Below, one piece after another: positions 1 through 10,806 of a stretch of 64,000 nt of DNA. The position numbers and the translations under genes are program-made. The stretch covers positions 14,322,001 to 14,386,000 of the forward strand of contig OZ005608.1 of assembly GCA_963930655.1 (NCBI GenBank), given 5' to 3'. Under the pieces are notes generated by a model. The model saw nothing but the letters and a program-made list of their open reading frames with translations. It was not told the origin of the DNA and ran no database searches. This DNA is from Myrica gale (taxonomy: Eukaryota > Streptophyta > Magnoliopsida > Fagales > Myricaceae). Each line of letters starts with the position of its first letter. Positions within the stretch are counted from its first letter, which is position 1.

Positions 1-87
1 TCCCATCAGAACTCCGCAGTTAAGCGTGCTTGGGCGAGAGTAGTACTAGGATGGGTGACCTCCTGGGAAGTCCTCGTGTTGCACCCC
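1..87 (+). rRNA. 5S rRNA: 5S rRNA gene, copy 1 (5' end cut by window)
   Basis: Bases 32-119 of the gene; the first 31 nt lie before the window. A80. The spacer behind it is S-like (TA246-247) but carries T302 and C310, which are F-type bases, so it is an S/F mosaic. Confidence 0.97.
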
Positions 88-330
88 AACATCTTTTTTC
101 CCGCCCCCGAGAAGATTTTCGTGCGGAAAAAATATTTATCTGAACGGGATTAGATTTCCGCCGGTATTTGGAAACACTCCACTTTTCCGGTGCGAAAAAA
201 GAAGACGAAAACTTAATGACGAAATTTTGATTTTTCAAAAACTCGGATATTTTTTTGTCGCAATTCGGCTCGAAAAACCTCTTTCAGCGACGTTGAATAC
301 CCGTGAATGGATGTATTTCCCCTGTGAGAG

Positions 331-365
331 GGATCCATATAAGAAATCATTGCAACAAACATAAC
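331..365 (+). promoter_or_regulatory. Upstream Pol III promoter of a 5S gene (representative)
   Basis: TATAA at 338-342 (-28 to -24), GC at 352-353 (-14/-13) and C at 365 (-1) match the three upstream elements known for plant 5S genes (TATA-like near -28, GC near -12, C at -1). All three are kept before every complete copy. Types differ only at -7/-6 (AC in S, F and A; CC in V; AT in Z) and at -2 (G in A-type spacers, A elsewhere). The same element recurs 35 bp before every gene start. Confidence 0.85.
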
Positions 366-484
366 GGGTGCGATCATACCAGCACTAATGCACCGGATCC
401 CATCAGAACTCCGCAGTTAAGCGTGCTTGGGCGAGAGTAGTACTAGGATGGGTGACCTCCTGGGAAGTCCTCGTGTTGCACCCC
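366..484 (+). rRNA. 5S rRNA: 5S rRNA gene, copy 2 (reference copy)
   Basis: First complete copy, used as the numbering reference. It encodes the 5S RNA of the cytosolic large ribosomal subunit, transcribed by RNA polymerase III with TFIIIA. The 5' GGGTGC pairs with GCACCC at 113-118, forming helix I and fixing both ends; one further C (base 119) is included, and a 120-nt transcript is equally possible. Internal control elements are visible: A box near +50 to +65 (AGTTAAGCGTGCTTGG), intermediate element near +67 to +72, and C box near +80 to +97 (AGGATGGGTGACCTCC). TATAA lies at -28 and a T6 stop begins 7 nt after the last base. A80. Spacer behind: S-type. The sequence is plant-type throughout; no disabling change is seen. 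Confidence 0.98.
415..463 (+). promoter_or_regulatory. Internal control region (A box, IE, C box), representative
   Basis: Gene bases 50-98: A box at about 415-430, intermediate element at about 432-437, C box at about 445-463. Together these form the TFIIIA-dependent type 1 internal promoter. Box limits follow the layout known for plant 5S genes. Base 80, the first position of the C box, is the main A/G polymorphism of the array. Confidence 0.85.
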
Positions 485-490
485 AACATC

Positions 491-496
491 TTTTTT
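491..496 (+). terminator. T6 Pol III terminator (representative)
   Basis: Six T on the sense strand, 7 nt after gene base 119; a run of four or more T is the usual Pol III stop signal. It is present at the same offset behind every complete copy, including the three shortened units. Confidence 0.9.
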
Positions 497-646
497 CCCG
501 CCCCCGAGAAGATTTTCGTGCGGAAAAAATATTTATCTGAACGGGATTAGATTTCCGCCGGTATTTGGAAACACTCCACTTTTCCGGTGCGAAAAAAGAA
601 GACGAAAACTTAATGACGAAATTTTGATTTTTCAAAAACTCGGATA

Positions 647-653
647 TTTTTTT
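647..653 (+). terminator. Possible back-up T7 tract
   Basis: A run of seven T in the spacer, 163 nt after the gene end, retained in all spacer types and in the deletion units. It could stop read-through polymerase. That role is inferred; the tract may simply be AT-rich spacer. Confidence 0.35.
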
Positions 654-762
654 GTCGCAATTCGGCGCGAAAAAGCTCTTTCAGCGACGTTGAATACCCG
701 TGAATGGATGTATTTCCCCTGTGAGAGGGATCCATATAAGAAATCATTGCAACAAACATAAC

Positions 763-881
763 GGGTGCGATCATACCAGCACTAATGCACCGGATCCCAT
801 CAGAACTCCGCAGTTAAGCGTGCTTGGGCGAGAGTAGTACTGGGATGGGTGACCTCCTGGGAAGTCCTCGTGTTGCACCCC
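763..881 (+). rRNA. 5S rRNA: 5S rRNA gene, copy 3
   Basis: G80 (C box). Spacer behind: S with A203. Confidence 0.97.
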
Positions 882-1159
882 AACATCTTTTTTCCCGCCC
901 CCGAGAAGATTTTCGTGCGGAAAAAATATTTATCTGAACGGGATTAGATTTCCGCCGGTATTTGAAAACACTCCACTTTTCCGGTGCGAAAAAAGAAGAC
1001 GAAAACTTAATGACGAAATTTTGATTTTTCAAAAACTCGGATATTTTTTTGTCGCAATTCGGCGCGAAAAAGCTCTTTCAGCGACGTTGAATACCCGTGA
1101 ATGGATGTATTTCCCCTGTGAGAGGGATCCATATAAGAAATCATTGCAACAAACATAAC

Positions 1160-1278
1160 GGGTGCGATCATACCAGCACTAATGCACCGGATCCCATCAG
1201 AACTCCGCAGTTAAGCGTGCTTGGGCGAGAGTAGTACTAGGATGGGTGACCTCCTGGGAAGTCCTCGTGTTGCACCCC
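1160..1278 (+). rRNA. 5S rRNA: 5S rRNA gene, copy 4
   Basis: A80, although it follows an S spacer. Spacer behind: F. Confidence 0.97.
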
Positions 1279-1556
1279 AACATCTTTTTTCCCGCCCCCG
1301 AGAAGATTTTCGTGCGGAAAAAATATTTATCTGAACGGGATTAGATTTCCGCCGGTATTTGAAAACACTCCACTTTTCCGGTGCGAAAAACGAAGACGAA
1401 AACTACATGACGAAATTTTGATTTTTCAAAAACTCGGATATTTTTTTGTCGCAATTCGGCTCGAAAAACCTCTTTCAGCGACGTTGAATACCCGTGAATG
1501 GATGTATTTCCCCTGTGAGAGGGATCCATATAAGAAATCATTGCAACAAACATAAC
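1279..1556 (+). other. F-type spacer (representative)
   Basis: Marks: A203, C232, GA236-237, AC246-247, G277, C291, T302, C310, C334, AC391-392. Found at both ends of the array and as single units inside the larger blocks. Confidence 0.88.
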
Positions 1557-1675
1557 GGGTGCGATCATACCAGCACTAATGCACCGGATCCCATCAGAAC
1601 TCCGCAGTTAAGCGTGCTTGGGCGAGAGTAGTACTAGGATGGGTGACCTCCTGGGAAGTCCTCGTGTTGCACCCC
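1557..1675 (+). rRNA. 5S rRNA: 5S rRNA gene, copy 5
   Basis: A80. Spacer behind: S with A203. Confidence 0.97.
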
Positions 1676-1953
1676 AACATCTTTTTTCCCGCCCCCGAGA
1701 AGATTTTCGTGCGGAAAAAATATTTATCTGAACGGGATTAGATTTCCGCCGGTATTTGAAAACACTCCACTTTTCCGGTGCGAAAAAAGAAGACGAAAAC
1801 TTAATGACGAAATTTTGATTTTTCAAAAACTCGGATATTTTTTTGTCGCAATTCGGCGCGAAAAAGCTCTTTCAGCGACGTTGAATACCCGTGAATGGAT
1901 GTATTTCCCCTGTGAGAGGGATCCATATAAGAAATCATTGCAACAAACATAAC

Positions 1954-2072
1954 GGGTGCGATCATACCAGCACTAATGCACCGGATCCCATCAGAACTCC
2001 GCAGTTAAGCGTGCTTGGGCGAGAGTAGTACTGGGATGGGTGACCTCCTGGGAAGTCCTCGTGTTGCACCCC
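1954..2072 (+). rRNA. 5S rRNA: 5S rRNA gene, copy 6
   Basis: G80. Spacer behind: S with A203. Confidence 0.97.
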
Positions 2073-2350
2073 AACATCTTTTTTCCCGCCCCCGAGAAGA
2101 TTTTCGTGCGGAAAAAATATTTATCTGAACGGGATTAGATTTCCGCCGGTATTTGAAAACACTCCACTTTTCCGGTGCGAAAAAAGAAGACGAAAACTTA
2201 ATGACGAAATTTTGATTTTTCAAAAACTCGGATATTTTTTTGTCGCAATTCGGCGCGAAAAAGCTCTTTCAGCGACGTTGAATACCCGTGAATGGATGTA
2301 TTTCCCCTGTGAGAGGGATCCATATAAGAAATCATTGCAACAAACATAAC

Positions 2351-2469
2351 GGGTGCGATCATACCAGCACTAATGCACCGGATCCCATCAGAACTCCGCA
2401 GTTAAGCGTGCTTGGGCGAGAGTAGTACTGGGATGGGTGACCTCCTGGGAAGTCCTCGTGTTGCACCCC
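2351..2469 (+). rRNA. 5S rRNA: 5S rRNA gene, copy 7
   Basis: G80. Spacer behind: S with A203. Confidence 0.97.
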
Positions 2470-2747
2470 AACATCTTTTTTCCCGCCCCCGAGAAGATTT
2501 TCGTGCGGAAAAAATATTTATCTGAACGGGATTAGATTTCCGCCGGTATTTGAAAACACTCCACTTTTCCGGTGCGAAAAAAGAAGACGAAAACTTAATG
2601 ACGAAATTTTGATTTTTCAAAAACTCGGATATTTTTTTGTCGCAATTCGGCGCGAAAAAGCTCTTTCAGCGACGTTGAATACCCGTGAATGGATGTATTT
2701 CCCCTGTGAGAGGGATCCATATAAGAAATCATTGCAACAAACATAAC

Positions 2748-2866
2748 GGGTGCGATCATACCAGCACTAATGCACCGGATCCCATCAGAACTCCGCAGTT
2801 AAGCGTGCTTGGGCGAGAGTAGTACTGGGATGGGTGACCTCCTGGGAAGTCCTCGTGTTGCACCCC
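2748..2866 (+). rRNA. 5S rRNA: 5S rRNA gene, copy 8
   Basis: G80. Spacer behind: Z with G302. Confidence 0.97.
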
Positions 2867-3144
2867 AACATCTTTTTTCCCGCCCCCGAGAAGATTTTCG
2901 TGCGGAAAAAATATTTATCTGAACGGGATTAGATTTCCGCCGGTATTTGAAAACACTCCACTTTTCCGGTGCGAAAAACGAAATCGAAAACTACATGACG
3001 AAATTTTGATTTTTCAAAAACTCGGATATTTTTTTGTCGCAATTCGGCGCGAAAAACCTCTTTCAGCGACGTTGAATACCAGTGAATGGATGTATTTCCC
3101 CTGTGAGAGGGATCCATATAAGAAATCATTGCAACAAATATAAC

Positions 3145-3263
3145 GGGTGCGATCATACCAGCACTAATGCACCGGATCCCATCAGAACTCCGCAGTTAAG
3201 CGTGCTTGGGCGAGAGTAGTACTAGGATGGGTGACCTCCTGGGAAGTCCTCGTGTTGCACCCC
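3145..3263 (+). rRNA. 5S rRNA: 5S rRNA gene, copy 9
   Basis: A80. Spacer behind: V. Confidence 0.97.
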
Positions 3264-3541
3264 AACATCTTTTTTCCCGCCCCCGAGAAGATTTTCGTGC
3301 GGAAAAAATATTTATCTGAACGGGATTAGATTTCCGCCGGTATTTGAAAACACTCCACTTTTCCGGTGCGAAAAACGAAGACGAAAACTACATGACGAAA
3401 TTTTGATTTTTCAAAAACTCCGATATTTTTTTGTAGCAATTCGGCGCGAAAAACCTCTTTCAGCGACGTTGAATACCCGTGAATGGATGTATTTCCCCTG
3501 TGAGAGGGATCCATATAAGAAATCATTGCAACAACCATAAC

Positions 3542-3660
3542 GGGTGCGATCATACCAGCACTAATGCACCGGATCCCATCAGAACTCCGCAGTTAAGCGT
3601 GCTTGGGCGAGAGTAGTACTAGGATGGGTGACCTCCTGGGAAGTCCTCGTGTTGCACCCC
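3542..3660 (+). rRNA. 5S rRNA: 5S rRNA gene, copy 10
   Basis: A80. Spacer behind: V chimera ending in AC at 391-392. Confidence 0.97.
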
Positions 3661-3938
3661 AACATCTTTTTTCCCGCCCCCGAGAAGATTTTCGTGCGGA
3701 AAAAATATTTATCTGAACGGGATTAGATTTCCGCCGGTATTTGAAAACACTCCACTTTTCCGGTGCGAAAAACGAAGACGAAAACTACATGACGAAATTT
3801 TGATTTTTCAAAAACTCCGATATTTTTTTGTAGCAATTCGGCGCGAAAAACCTCTTTCAGCGACGTTGAATACCCGTGAATGGATGTATTTCCCCTGTGA
3901 GAGGGATCCATATAAGAAATCATTGCAACAAACATAAC
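3661..3938 (+). other. Chimeric V-to-S/F spacer
   Basis: V-type marks C277, A291 and C310, but AC instead of CC at 391-392. It is followed by a G80 gene, the only G80 gene not behind an S spacer. A switch into an S-linked template between 310 and 391 explains both. Confidence 0.75.
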
Positions 3939-4057
3939 GGGTGCGATCATACCAGCACTAATGCACCGGATCCCATCAGAACTCCGCAGTTAAGCGTGCT
4001 TGGGCGAGAGTAGTACTGGGATGGGTGACCTCCTGGGAAGTCCTCGTGTTGCACCCC
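3939..4057 (+). rRNA. 5S rRNA: 5S rRNA gene, copy 11
   Basis: G80, the only G80 copy not preceded by an S spacer. Spacer behind: S with A203. Confidence 0.97.
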
Positions 4058-4335
4058 AACATCTTTTTTCCCGCCCCCGAGAAGATTTTCGTGCGGAAAA
4101 AATATTTATCTGAACGGGATTAGATTTCCGCCGGTATTTGAAAACACTCCACTTTTCCGGTGCGAAAAAAGAAGACGAAAACTTAATGACGAAATTTTGA
4201 TTTTTCAAAAACTCGGATATTTTTTTGTCGCAATTCGGCGCGAAAAAGCTCTTTCAGCGACGTTGAATACCCGTGAATGGATGTATTTCCCCTGTGAGAG
4301 GGATCCATATAAGAAATCATTGCAACAAACATAAC

Positions 4336-4454
4336 GGGTGCGATCATACCAGCACTAATGCACCGGATCCCATCAGAACTCCGCAGTTAAGCGTGCTTGG
4401 GGGAGAGTAGTACTGGGATGGGTGACCTCCTGGGAAGTCCTCGTGTTGCACCCC
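4336..4454 (+). rRNA. 5S rRNA: 5S rRNA gene, copy 12 (C67G)
   Basis: G80 plus a private C-to-G at base 67 (4402), at the start of the intermediate element. It may lower expression or be a variant 5S. Spacer behind: Z with G302. Confidence 0.96.
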
Positions 4455-4732
4455 AACATCTTTTTTCCCGCCCCCGAGAAGATTTTCGTGCGGAAAAAAT
4501 ATTTATCTGAACGGGATTAGATTTCCGCCGGTATTTGAAAACACTCCACTTTTCCGGTGCGAAAAACGAAATCGAAAACTACATGACGAAATTTTGATTT
4601 TTCAAAAACTCGGATATTTTTTTGTCGCAATTCGGCGCGAAAAACCTCTTTCAGCGACGTTGAATACCAGTGAATGGATGTATTTCCCCTGTGAGAGGGA
4701 TCCATATAAGAAATCATTGCAACAAATATAAC

Positions 4733-4851
4733 GGGTGCGATCATACCAGCACTAATGCACCGGATCCCATCAGAACTCCGCAGTTAAGCGTGCTTGGGCG
4801 AGAGTAGTACTAGGATGGGTGACCTCCTGGGAAGTCCTCGTGTTGCACCCC
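4733..4851 (+). rRNA. 5S rRNA: 5S rRNA gene, copy 13
   Basis: A80. Spacer behind: V. Confidence 0.97.
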
Positions 4852-5129
4852 AACATCTTTTTTCCCGCCCCCGAGAAGATTTTCGTGCGGAAAAAATATT
4901 TATCTGAACGGGATTAGATTTCCGCCGGTATTTGAAAACACTCCACTTTTCCGGTGCGAAAAACGAAGACGAAAACTACATGACGAAATTTTGATTTTTC
5001 AAAAACTCCGATATTTTTTTGTAGCAATTCGGCGCGAAAAACCTCTTTCAGCGACGTTGAATACCCGTGAATGGATGTATTTCCCCTGTGAGAGGGATCC
5101 ATATAAGAAATCATTGCAACAACCATAAC
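4852..5129 (+). other. V-type spacer (representative)
   Basis: The commonest spacer. Marks: C277, A291, G302, C310 and CC at 391-392, which is -7/-6 of the next gene. Often found in pairs and once as a run of five. Confidence 0.9.
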
Positions 5130-5248
5130 GGGTGCGATCATACCAGCACTAATGCACCGGATCCCATCAGAACTCCGCAGTTAAGCGTGCTTGGGCGAGA
5201 GTAGTACTAGGATGGGTGACCTCCTGGGAAGTCCTCGTGTTGCACCCC
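5130..5248 (+). rRNA. 5S rRNA: 5S rRNA gene, copy 14
   Basis: A80. Spacer behind: V. Confidence 0.97.
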
Positions 5249-5526
5249 AACATCTTTTTTCCCGCCCCCGAGAAGATTTTCGTGCGGAAAAAATATTTAT
5301 CTGAACGGGATTAGATTTCCGCCGGTATTTGAAAACACTCCACTTTTCCGGTGCGAAAAACGAAGACGAAAACTACATGACGAAATTTTGATTTTTCAAA
5401 AACTCCGATATTTTTTTGTAGCAATTCGGCGCGAAAAACCTCTTTCAGCGACGTTGAATACCCGTGAATGGATGTATTTCCCCTGTGAGAGGGATCCATA
5501 TAAGAAATCATTGCAACAACCATAAC

Positions 5527-5645
5527 GGGTGCGATCATACCAGCACTAATGCACCGGATCCCATCAGAACTCCGCAGTTAAGCGTGCTTGGGCGAGAGTA
5601 GTACTAGGATGGGTGACCTCCTGGGAAGTCCTCGTGTTGCACCCC
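5527..5645 (+). rRNA. 5S rRNA: 5S rRNA gene, copy 15
   Basis: A80. Spacer behind: A. Confidence 0.97.
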
Positions 5646-5923
5646 AACATCTTTTTTCCCGCCCCCGAGAAGATTTTCGTGCGGAAAAAATATTTATCTG
5701 AACGGGATTAGATTTCCGCCGGTATTTGAAAACACTCCACTTTTCCGGTGCGAAAAACGAAGACGAAAACTACATGACGAAATTTTGATTTTTCAAAAAC
5801 TCGGATATTTTTTTGTCGCAATTCGGCTCGAAAAACCTCTTTCAGCGACGTTGAATACCCGTGAATGGATGTATTTCCCCTGTGAGAGGGATCCATATAA
5901 GAAATCATTGCAACAAACATAGC
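5646..5923 (+). other. A-type spacer (representative)
   Basis: F-like spacer with G instead of A at 396, i.e. -2 of the next gene. Twelve are present, beginning at 5646, 6043, 23511, 28275, 32642, 36612, 38994, 43361, 47331, 59284, 61666 and 63254. Confidence 0.88.
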
Positions 5924-6042
5924 GGGTGCGATCATACCAGCACTAATGCACCGGATCCCATCAGAACTCCGCAGTTAAGCGTGCTTGGGCGAGAGTAGTA
6001 CTAGGATGGGTGACCTCCTGGGAAGTCCTCGTGTTGCACCCC
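5924..6042 (+). rRNA. 5S rRNA: 5S rRNA gene, copy 16
   Basis: A80; G at -2. Spacer behind: A, the only place where two A units are adjacent. Confidence 0.97.
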
Positions 6043-6320
6043 AACATCTTTTTTCCCGCCCCCGAGAAGATTTTCGTGCGGAAAAAATATTTATCTGAAC
6101 GGGATTAGATTTCCGCCGGTATTTGAAAACACTCCACTTTTCCGGTGCGAAAAACGAAGACGAAAACTACATGACGAAATTTTGATTTTTCAAAAACTCG
6201 GATATTTTTTTGTCGCAATTCGGCTCGAAAAACCTCTTTCAGCGACGTTGAATACCCGTGAATGGATGTATTTCCCCTGTGAGAGGGATCCATATAAGAA
6301 ATCATTGCAACAAACATAGC

Positions 6321-6439
6321 GGGTGCGATCATACCAGCACTAATGCACCGGATCCCATCAGAACTCCGCAGTTAAGCGTGCTTGGGCGAGAGTAGTACTA
6401 GGATGGGTGACCTCCTGGGAAGTCCTCGTGTTGCACCGC
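6321..6439 (+). rRNA. 5S rRNA: 5S rRNA gene, copy 17 (C118G)
   Basis: C-to-G at base 118 (6438), which removes the outermost G1-C118 pair of helix I. A80; G at -2. Spacer behind: F. Confidence 0.96.
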
Positions 6440-6717
6440 AACATCTTTTTTCCCGCCCCCGAGAAGATTTTCGTGCGGAAAAAATATTTATCTGAACGGG
6501 ATTAGATTTCCGCCGGTATTTGAAAACACTCCACTTTTCCGGTGCGAAAAACGAAGACGAAAACTACATGACGAAATTTTGATTTTTCAAAAACTCGGAT
6601 ATTTTTTTGTCGCAATTCGGCTCGAAAAACCTCTTTCAGCGACGTTGAATACCCGTGAATGGATGTATTTCCCCTGTGAGAGGGATCCATATAAGAAATC
6701 ATTGCAACAAACATAAC

Positions 6718-6836
6718 GGGTGCGATCATACCAGCACTAATGCACCGGATCCCATCAGAACTCCGCAGTTAAGCGTGCTTGGGCGAGAGTAGTACTAGGA
6801 TGGGTGACCTCCTGGGAAGTCCTCGTGTTGCACCCC
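6718..6836 (+). rRNA. 5S rRNA: 5S rRNA gene, copy 18
   Basis: A80. Spacer behind: V. Confidence 0.97.
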
Positions 6837-7114
6837 AACATCTTTTTTCCCGCCCCCGAGAAGATTTTCGTGCGGAAAAAATATTTATCTGAACGGGATT
6901 AGATTTCCGCCGGTATTTGAAAACACTCCACTTTTCCGGTGCGAAAAACGAAGACGAAAACTACATGACGAAATTTTGATTTTTCAAAAACTCCGATATT
7001 TTTTTGTAGCAATTCGGCGCGAAAAACCTCTTTCAGCGACGTTGAATACCCGTGAATGGATGTATTTCCCCTGTGAGAGGGATCCATATAAGAAATCATT
7101 GCAACAACCATAAC

Positions 7115-7233
7115 GGGTGCGATCATACCAGCACTAATGCACCGGATCCCATCAGAACTCCGCAGTTAAGCGTGCTTGGGCGAGAGTAGTACTAGGATGG
7201 GTGACCTCCTGGGAAGTCCTCGTGTTGCACCCC
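7115..7233 (+). rRNA. 5S rRNA: 5S rRNA gene, copy 19
   Basis: A80. Spacer behind: V. Confidence 0.97.
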
Positions 7234-7511
7234 AACATCTTTTTTCCCGCCCCCGAGAAGATTTTCGTGCGGAAAAAATATTTATCTGAACGGGATTAGA
7301 TTTCCGCCGGTATTTGAAAACACTCCACTTTTCCGGTGCGAAAAACGAAGACGAAAACTACATGACGAAATTTTGATTTTTCAAAAACTCCGATATTTTT
7401 TTGTAGCAATTCGGCGCGAAAAACCTCTTTCAGCGACGTTGAATACCCGTGAATGGATGTATTTCCCCTGTGAGAGGGATCCATATAAGAAATCATTGCA
7501 ACAACCATAAC

Positions 7512-7630
7512 GGGTGCGATCATACCAGCACTAATGCACCGGATCCCATCAGAACTCCGCAGTTAAGCGTGCTTGGGCGAGAGTAGTACTAGGATGGGTG
7601 ACCTCCTGGGAAGTCCTCGTGTTGCACCCC
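7512..7630 (+). rRNA. 5S rRNA: 5S rRNA gene, copy 20
   Basis: A80. Spacer behind: S with C310. Confidence 0.97.
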
Positions 7631-7908
7631 AACATCTTTTTTCCCGCCCCCGAGAAGATTTTCGTGCGGAAAAAATATTTATCTGAACGGGATTAGATTT
7701 CCGCCGGTATTTGGAAACACTCCACTTTTCCGGTGCGAAAAAAGAAGACGAAAACTTAATGACGAAATTTTGATTTTTCAAAAACTCGGATATTTTTTTG
7801 TCGCAATTCGGCGCGAAAAACCTCTTTCAGCGACGTTGAATACCCGTGAATGGATGTATTTCCCCTGTGAGAGGGATCCATATAAGAAATCATTGCAACA
7901 AACATAAC

Positions 7909-8027
7909 GGGTGCGATCATACCAGCACTAATGCACCGGATCCCATCAGAACTCCGCAGTTAAGCGTGCTTGGGCGAGAGTAGTACTAGGATGGGTGACC
8001 TCCTGGGAAGTCCTCGTGTTGCACCCC
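7909..8027 (+). rRNA. 5S rRNA: 5S rRNA gene, copy 21
   Basis: A80 after an S spacer. Spacer behind: F. Confidence 0.97.
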
Positions 8028-8305
8028 AACATCTTTTTTCCCGCCCCCGAGAAGATTTTCGTGCGGAAAAAATATTTATCTGAACGGGATTAGATTTCCG
8101 CCGGTATTTGAAAACACTCCACTTTTCCGGTGCGAAAAACGAAGACGAAAACTACATGACGAAATTTTGATTTTTCAAAAACTCGGATATTTTTTTGTCG
8201 CAATTCGGCTCGAAAAACCTCTTTCAGCGACGTTGAATACCCGTGAATGGATGTATTTCCCCTGTGAGAGGGATCCATATAAGAAATCATTGCAACAAAC
8301 ATAAC

Positions 8306-8424
8306 GGGTGCGATCATACCAGCACTAATGCACCGGATCCCATCAGAACTCCGCAGTTAAGCGTGCTTGGGCGAGAGTAGTACTAGGATGGGTGACCTCC
8401 TGGGAAGTCCTCGTGTTGCACCCC
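8306..8424 (+). rRNA. 5S rRNA: 5S rRNA gene, copy 22
   Basis: A80. Spacer behind: V. Confidence 0.97.
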
Positions 8425-8702
8425 AACATCTTTTTTCCCGCCCCCGAGAAGATTTTCGTGCGGAAAAAATATTTATCTGAACGGGATTAGATTTCCGCCG
8501 GTATTTGAAAACACTCCACTTTTCCGGTGCGAAAAACGAAGACGAAAACTACATGACGAAATTTTGATTTTTCAAAAACTCCGATATTTTTTTGTAGCAA
8601 TTCGGCGCGAAAAACCTCTTTCAGCGACGTTGAATACCCGTGAATGGATGTATTTCCCCTGTGAGAGGGATCCATATAAGAAATCATTGCAACAACCATA
8701 AC

Positions 8703-8821
8703 GGGTGCGATCATACCAGCACTAATGCACCGGATCCCATCAGAACTCCGCAGTTAAGCGTGCTTGGGCGAGAGTAGTACTAGGATGGGTGACCTCCTGG
8801 GAAGTCCTCGTGTTGCACCCC
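8703..8821 (+). rRNA. 5S rRNA: 5S rRNA gene, copy 23
   Basis: A80. Spacer behind: V with a private T-to-C at 8884. Confidence 0.97.
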
Positions 8822-9099
8822 AACATCTTTTTTCCCGCCCCCGAGAAGATTTTCGTGCGGAAAAAATATTTATCTGAACGGGACTAGATTTCCGCCGGTA
8901 TTTGAAAACACTCCACTTTTCCGGTGCGAAAAACGAAGACGAAAACTACATGACGAAATTTTGATTTTTCAAAAACTCCGATATTTTTTTGTAGCAATTC
9001 GGCGCGAAAAACCTCTTTCAGCGACGTTGAATACCCGTGAATGGATGTATTTCCCCTGTGAGAGGGATCCATATAAGAAATCATTGCAACAACCATAAC

Positions 9100-9218
9100 G
9101 GGTGCGATCATACCAGCACTAATGCACCGGATCCCATCAGAACTCCGCAGTTAAGCGTGCTTGGGCGAGAGTAGTACTAGGATGGGTGACCTCCTGGGAA
9201 GTCCTCGTGTTGCACCCC
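9100..9218 (+). rRNA. 5S rRNA: 5S rRNA gene, copy 24
   Basis: A80. Spacer behind: S. Confidence 0.97.
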
Positions 9219-9496
9219 AACATCTTTTTTCCCGCCCCCGAGAAGATTTTCGTGCGGAAAAAATATTTATCTGAACGGGATTAGATTTCCGCCGGTATTT
9301 GGAAACACTCCACTTTTCCGGTGCGAAAAAAGAAGACGAAAACTTAATGACGAAATTTTGATTTTTCAAAAACTCGGATATTTTTTTGTCGCAATTCGGC
9401 GCGAAAAAGCTCTTTCAGCGACGTTGAATACCCGTGAATGGATGTATTTCCCCTGTGAGAGGGATCCATATAAGAAATCATTGCAACAAACATAAC

Positions 9497-9615
9497 GGGT
9501 GCGATCATACCAGCACTAATGCACCGGATCCCATCAGAACTCCGCAGTTAAGCGTGCTTGGGCGAGAGTAGTACTAGGATGGGTGACCTCCTGGGAAGTC
9601 CTCGTGTTGCACCGC
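9497..9615 (+). rRNA. 5S rRNA: 5S rRNA gene, copy 25 (C118G)
   Basis: C118G at 9614, as in copy 17. A80. Spacer behind: F. Confidence 0.96.
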
Positions 9616-9893
9616 AACATCTTTTTTCCCGCCCCCGAGAAGATTTTCGTGCGGAAAAAATATTTATCTGAACGGGATTAGATTTCCGCCGGTATTTGAA
9701 AACACTCCACTTTTCCGGTGCGAAAAACGAAGACGAAAACTACATGACGAAATTTTGATTTTTCAAAAACTCGGATATTTTTTTGTCGCAATTCGGCTCG
9801 AAAAACCTCTTTCAGCGACGTTGAATACCCGTGAATGGATGTATTTCCCCTGTGAGAGGGATCCATATAAGAAATCATTGCAACAAACATAAC

Positions 9894-10012
9894 GGGTGCG
9901 ATCATACCAGCACTAATGCACCGGATCCCATCAGAACTCCGCAGTTAAGCGTGCTTGGGCGAGAGTAGTACTAGGATGGGTGACCTCCTGGGAAGTCCTC
10001 GTGTTGCACCCC
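9894..10012 (+). rRNA. 5S rRNA: 5S rRNA gene, copy 26
   Basis: A80. Spacer behind: V-like with C291. Confidence 0.97.
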
Positions 10013-10290
10013 AACATCTTTTTTCCCGCCCCCGAGAAGATTTTCGTGCGGAAAAAATATTTATCTGAACGGGATTAGATTTCCGCCGGTATTTGAAAAC
10101 ACTCCACTTTTCCGGTGCGAAAAACGAAGACGAAAACTACATGACGAAATTTTGATTTTTCAAAAACTCCGATATTTTTTTGTCGCAATTCGGCGCGAAA
10201 AACCTCTTTCAGCGACGTTGAATACCCGTGAATGGATGTATTTCCCCTGTGAGAGGGATCCATATAAGAAATCATTGCAACAACCATAAC

Positions 10291-10409
10291 GGGTGCGATC
10301 ATACCAGCACTAATGCACCGGATCCCATCAGAACTCCGCAGTTAAGCGTGCTTGGGCGAGAGTAGTACTAGGATGGGTGACCTCCTGGGAAGTCCTCGTG
10401 TTGCACCCC
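10291..10409 (+). rRNA. 5S rRNA: 5S rRNA gene, copy 27
   Basis: A80. Spacer behind: S with C310. Confidence 0.97.
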
Positions 10410-10687
10410 AACATCTTTTTTCCCGCCCCCGAGAAGATTTTCGTGCGGAAAAAATATTTATCTGAACGGGATTAGATTTCCGCCGGTATTTGGAAACACT
10501 CCACTTTTCCGGTGCGAAAAAAGAAGACGAAAACTTAATGACGAAATTTTGATTTTTCAAAAACTCGGATATTTTTTTGTCGCAATTCGGCGCGAAAAAC
10601 CTCTTTCAGCGACGTTGAATACCCGTGAATGGATGTATTTCCCCTGTGAGAGGGATCCATATAAGAAATCATTGCAACAAACATAAC

Positions 10688-10806
10688 GGGTGCGATCATA
10701 CCAGCACTAATGCACCGGATCCCATCAGAACTCCGCAGTTAAGCGTGCTTGGGCGAGAGTAGTACTAGGATGGGTGACCTCCTGGGAAGTCCTCGTGTTG
10801 CACCCC
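10688..10806 (+). rRNA. 5S rRNA: 5S rRNA gene, copy 28
   Basis: A80 after an S spacer. Spacer behind: V. Confidence 0.97.

Larger units (their letters stand above)
485..762 (+). other. S-type spacer (representative)
   Basis: 278-bp non-transcribed spacer with G203, A232, TA246-247, G277, C291, G302 and G310. 33 spacers carry the S marks A232/TA246-247, some with A203 (as behind copies 3, 5, 6, 7, 11 and 37) or C310 (copies 1, 20, 27). 27 of the 33 are followed by a gene with G at base 80. The spacer holds no gene; its only signals are the T6 stop, the T7 tract and the next promoter. Confidence 0.9.
6321..9496 (+). repeat. Four-unit F-V-V-S block, two copies
   Basis: Units 6321-7908 and 7909-9496 carry the same spacer order F, V, V, S with a 1,588-bp period. 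9497-10687 continues it as F, V-like, S, lacking one V. The copies differ slightly: the first and third begin with a C118G gene, the second does not. Confidence 0.75.
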
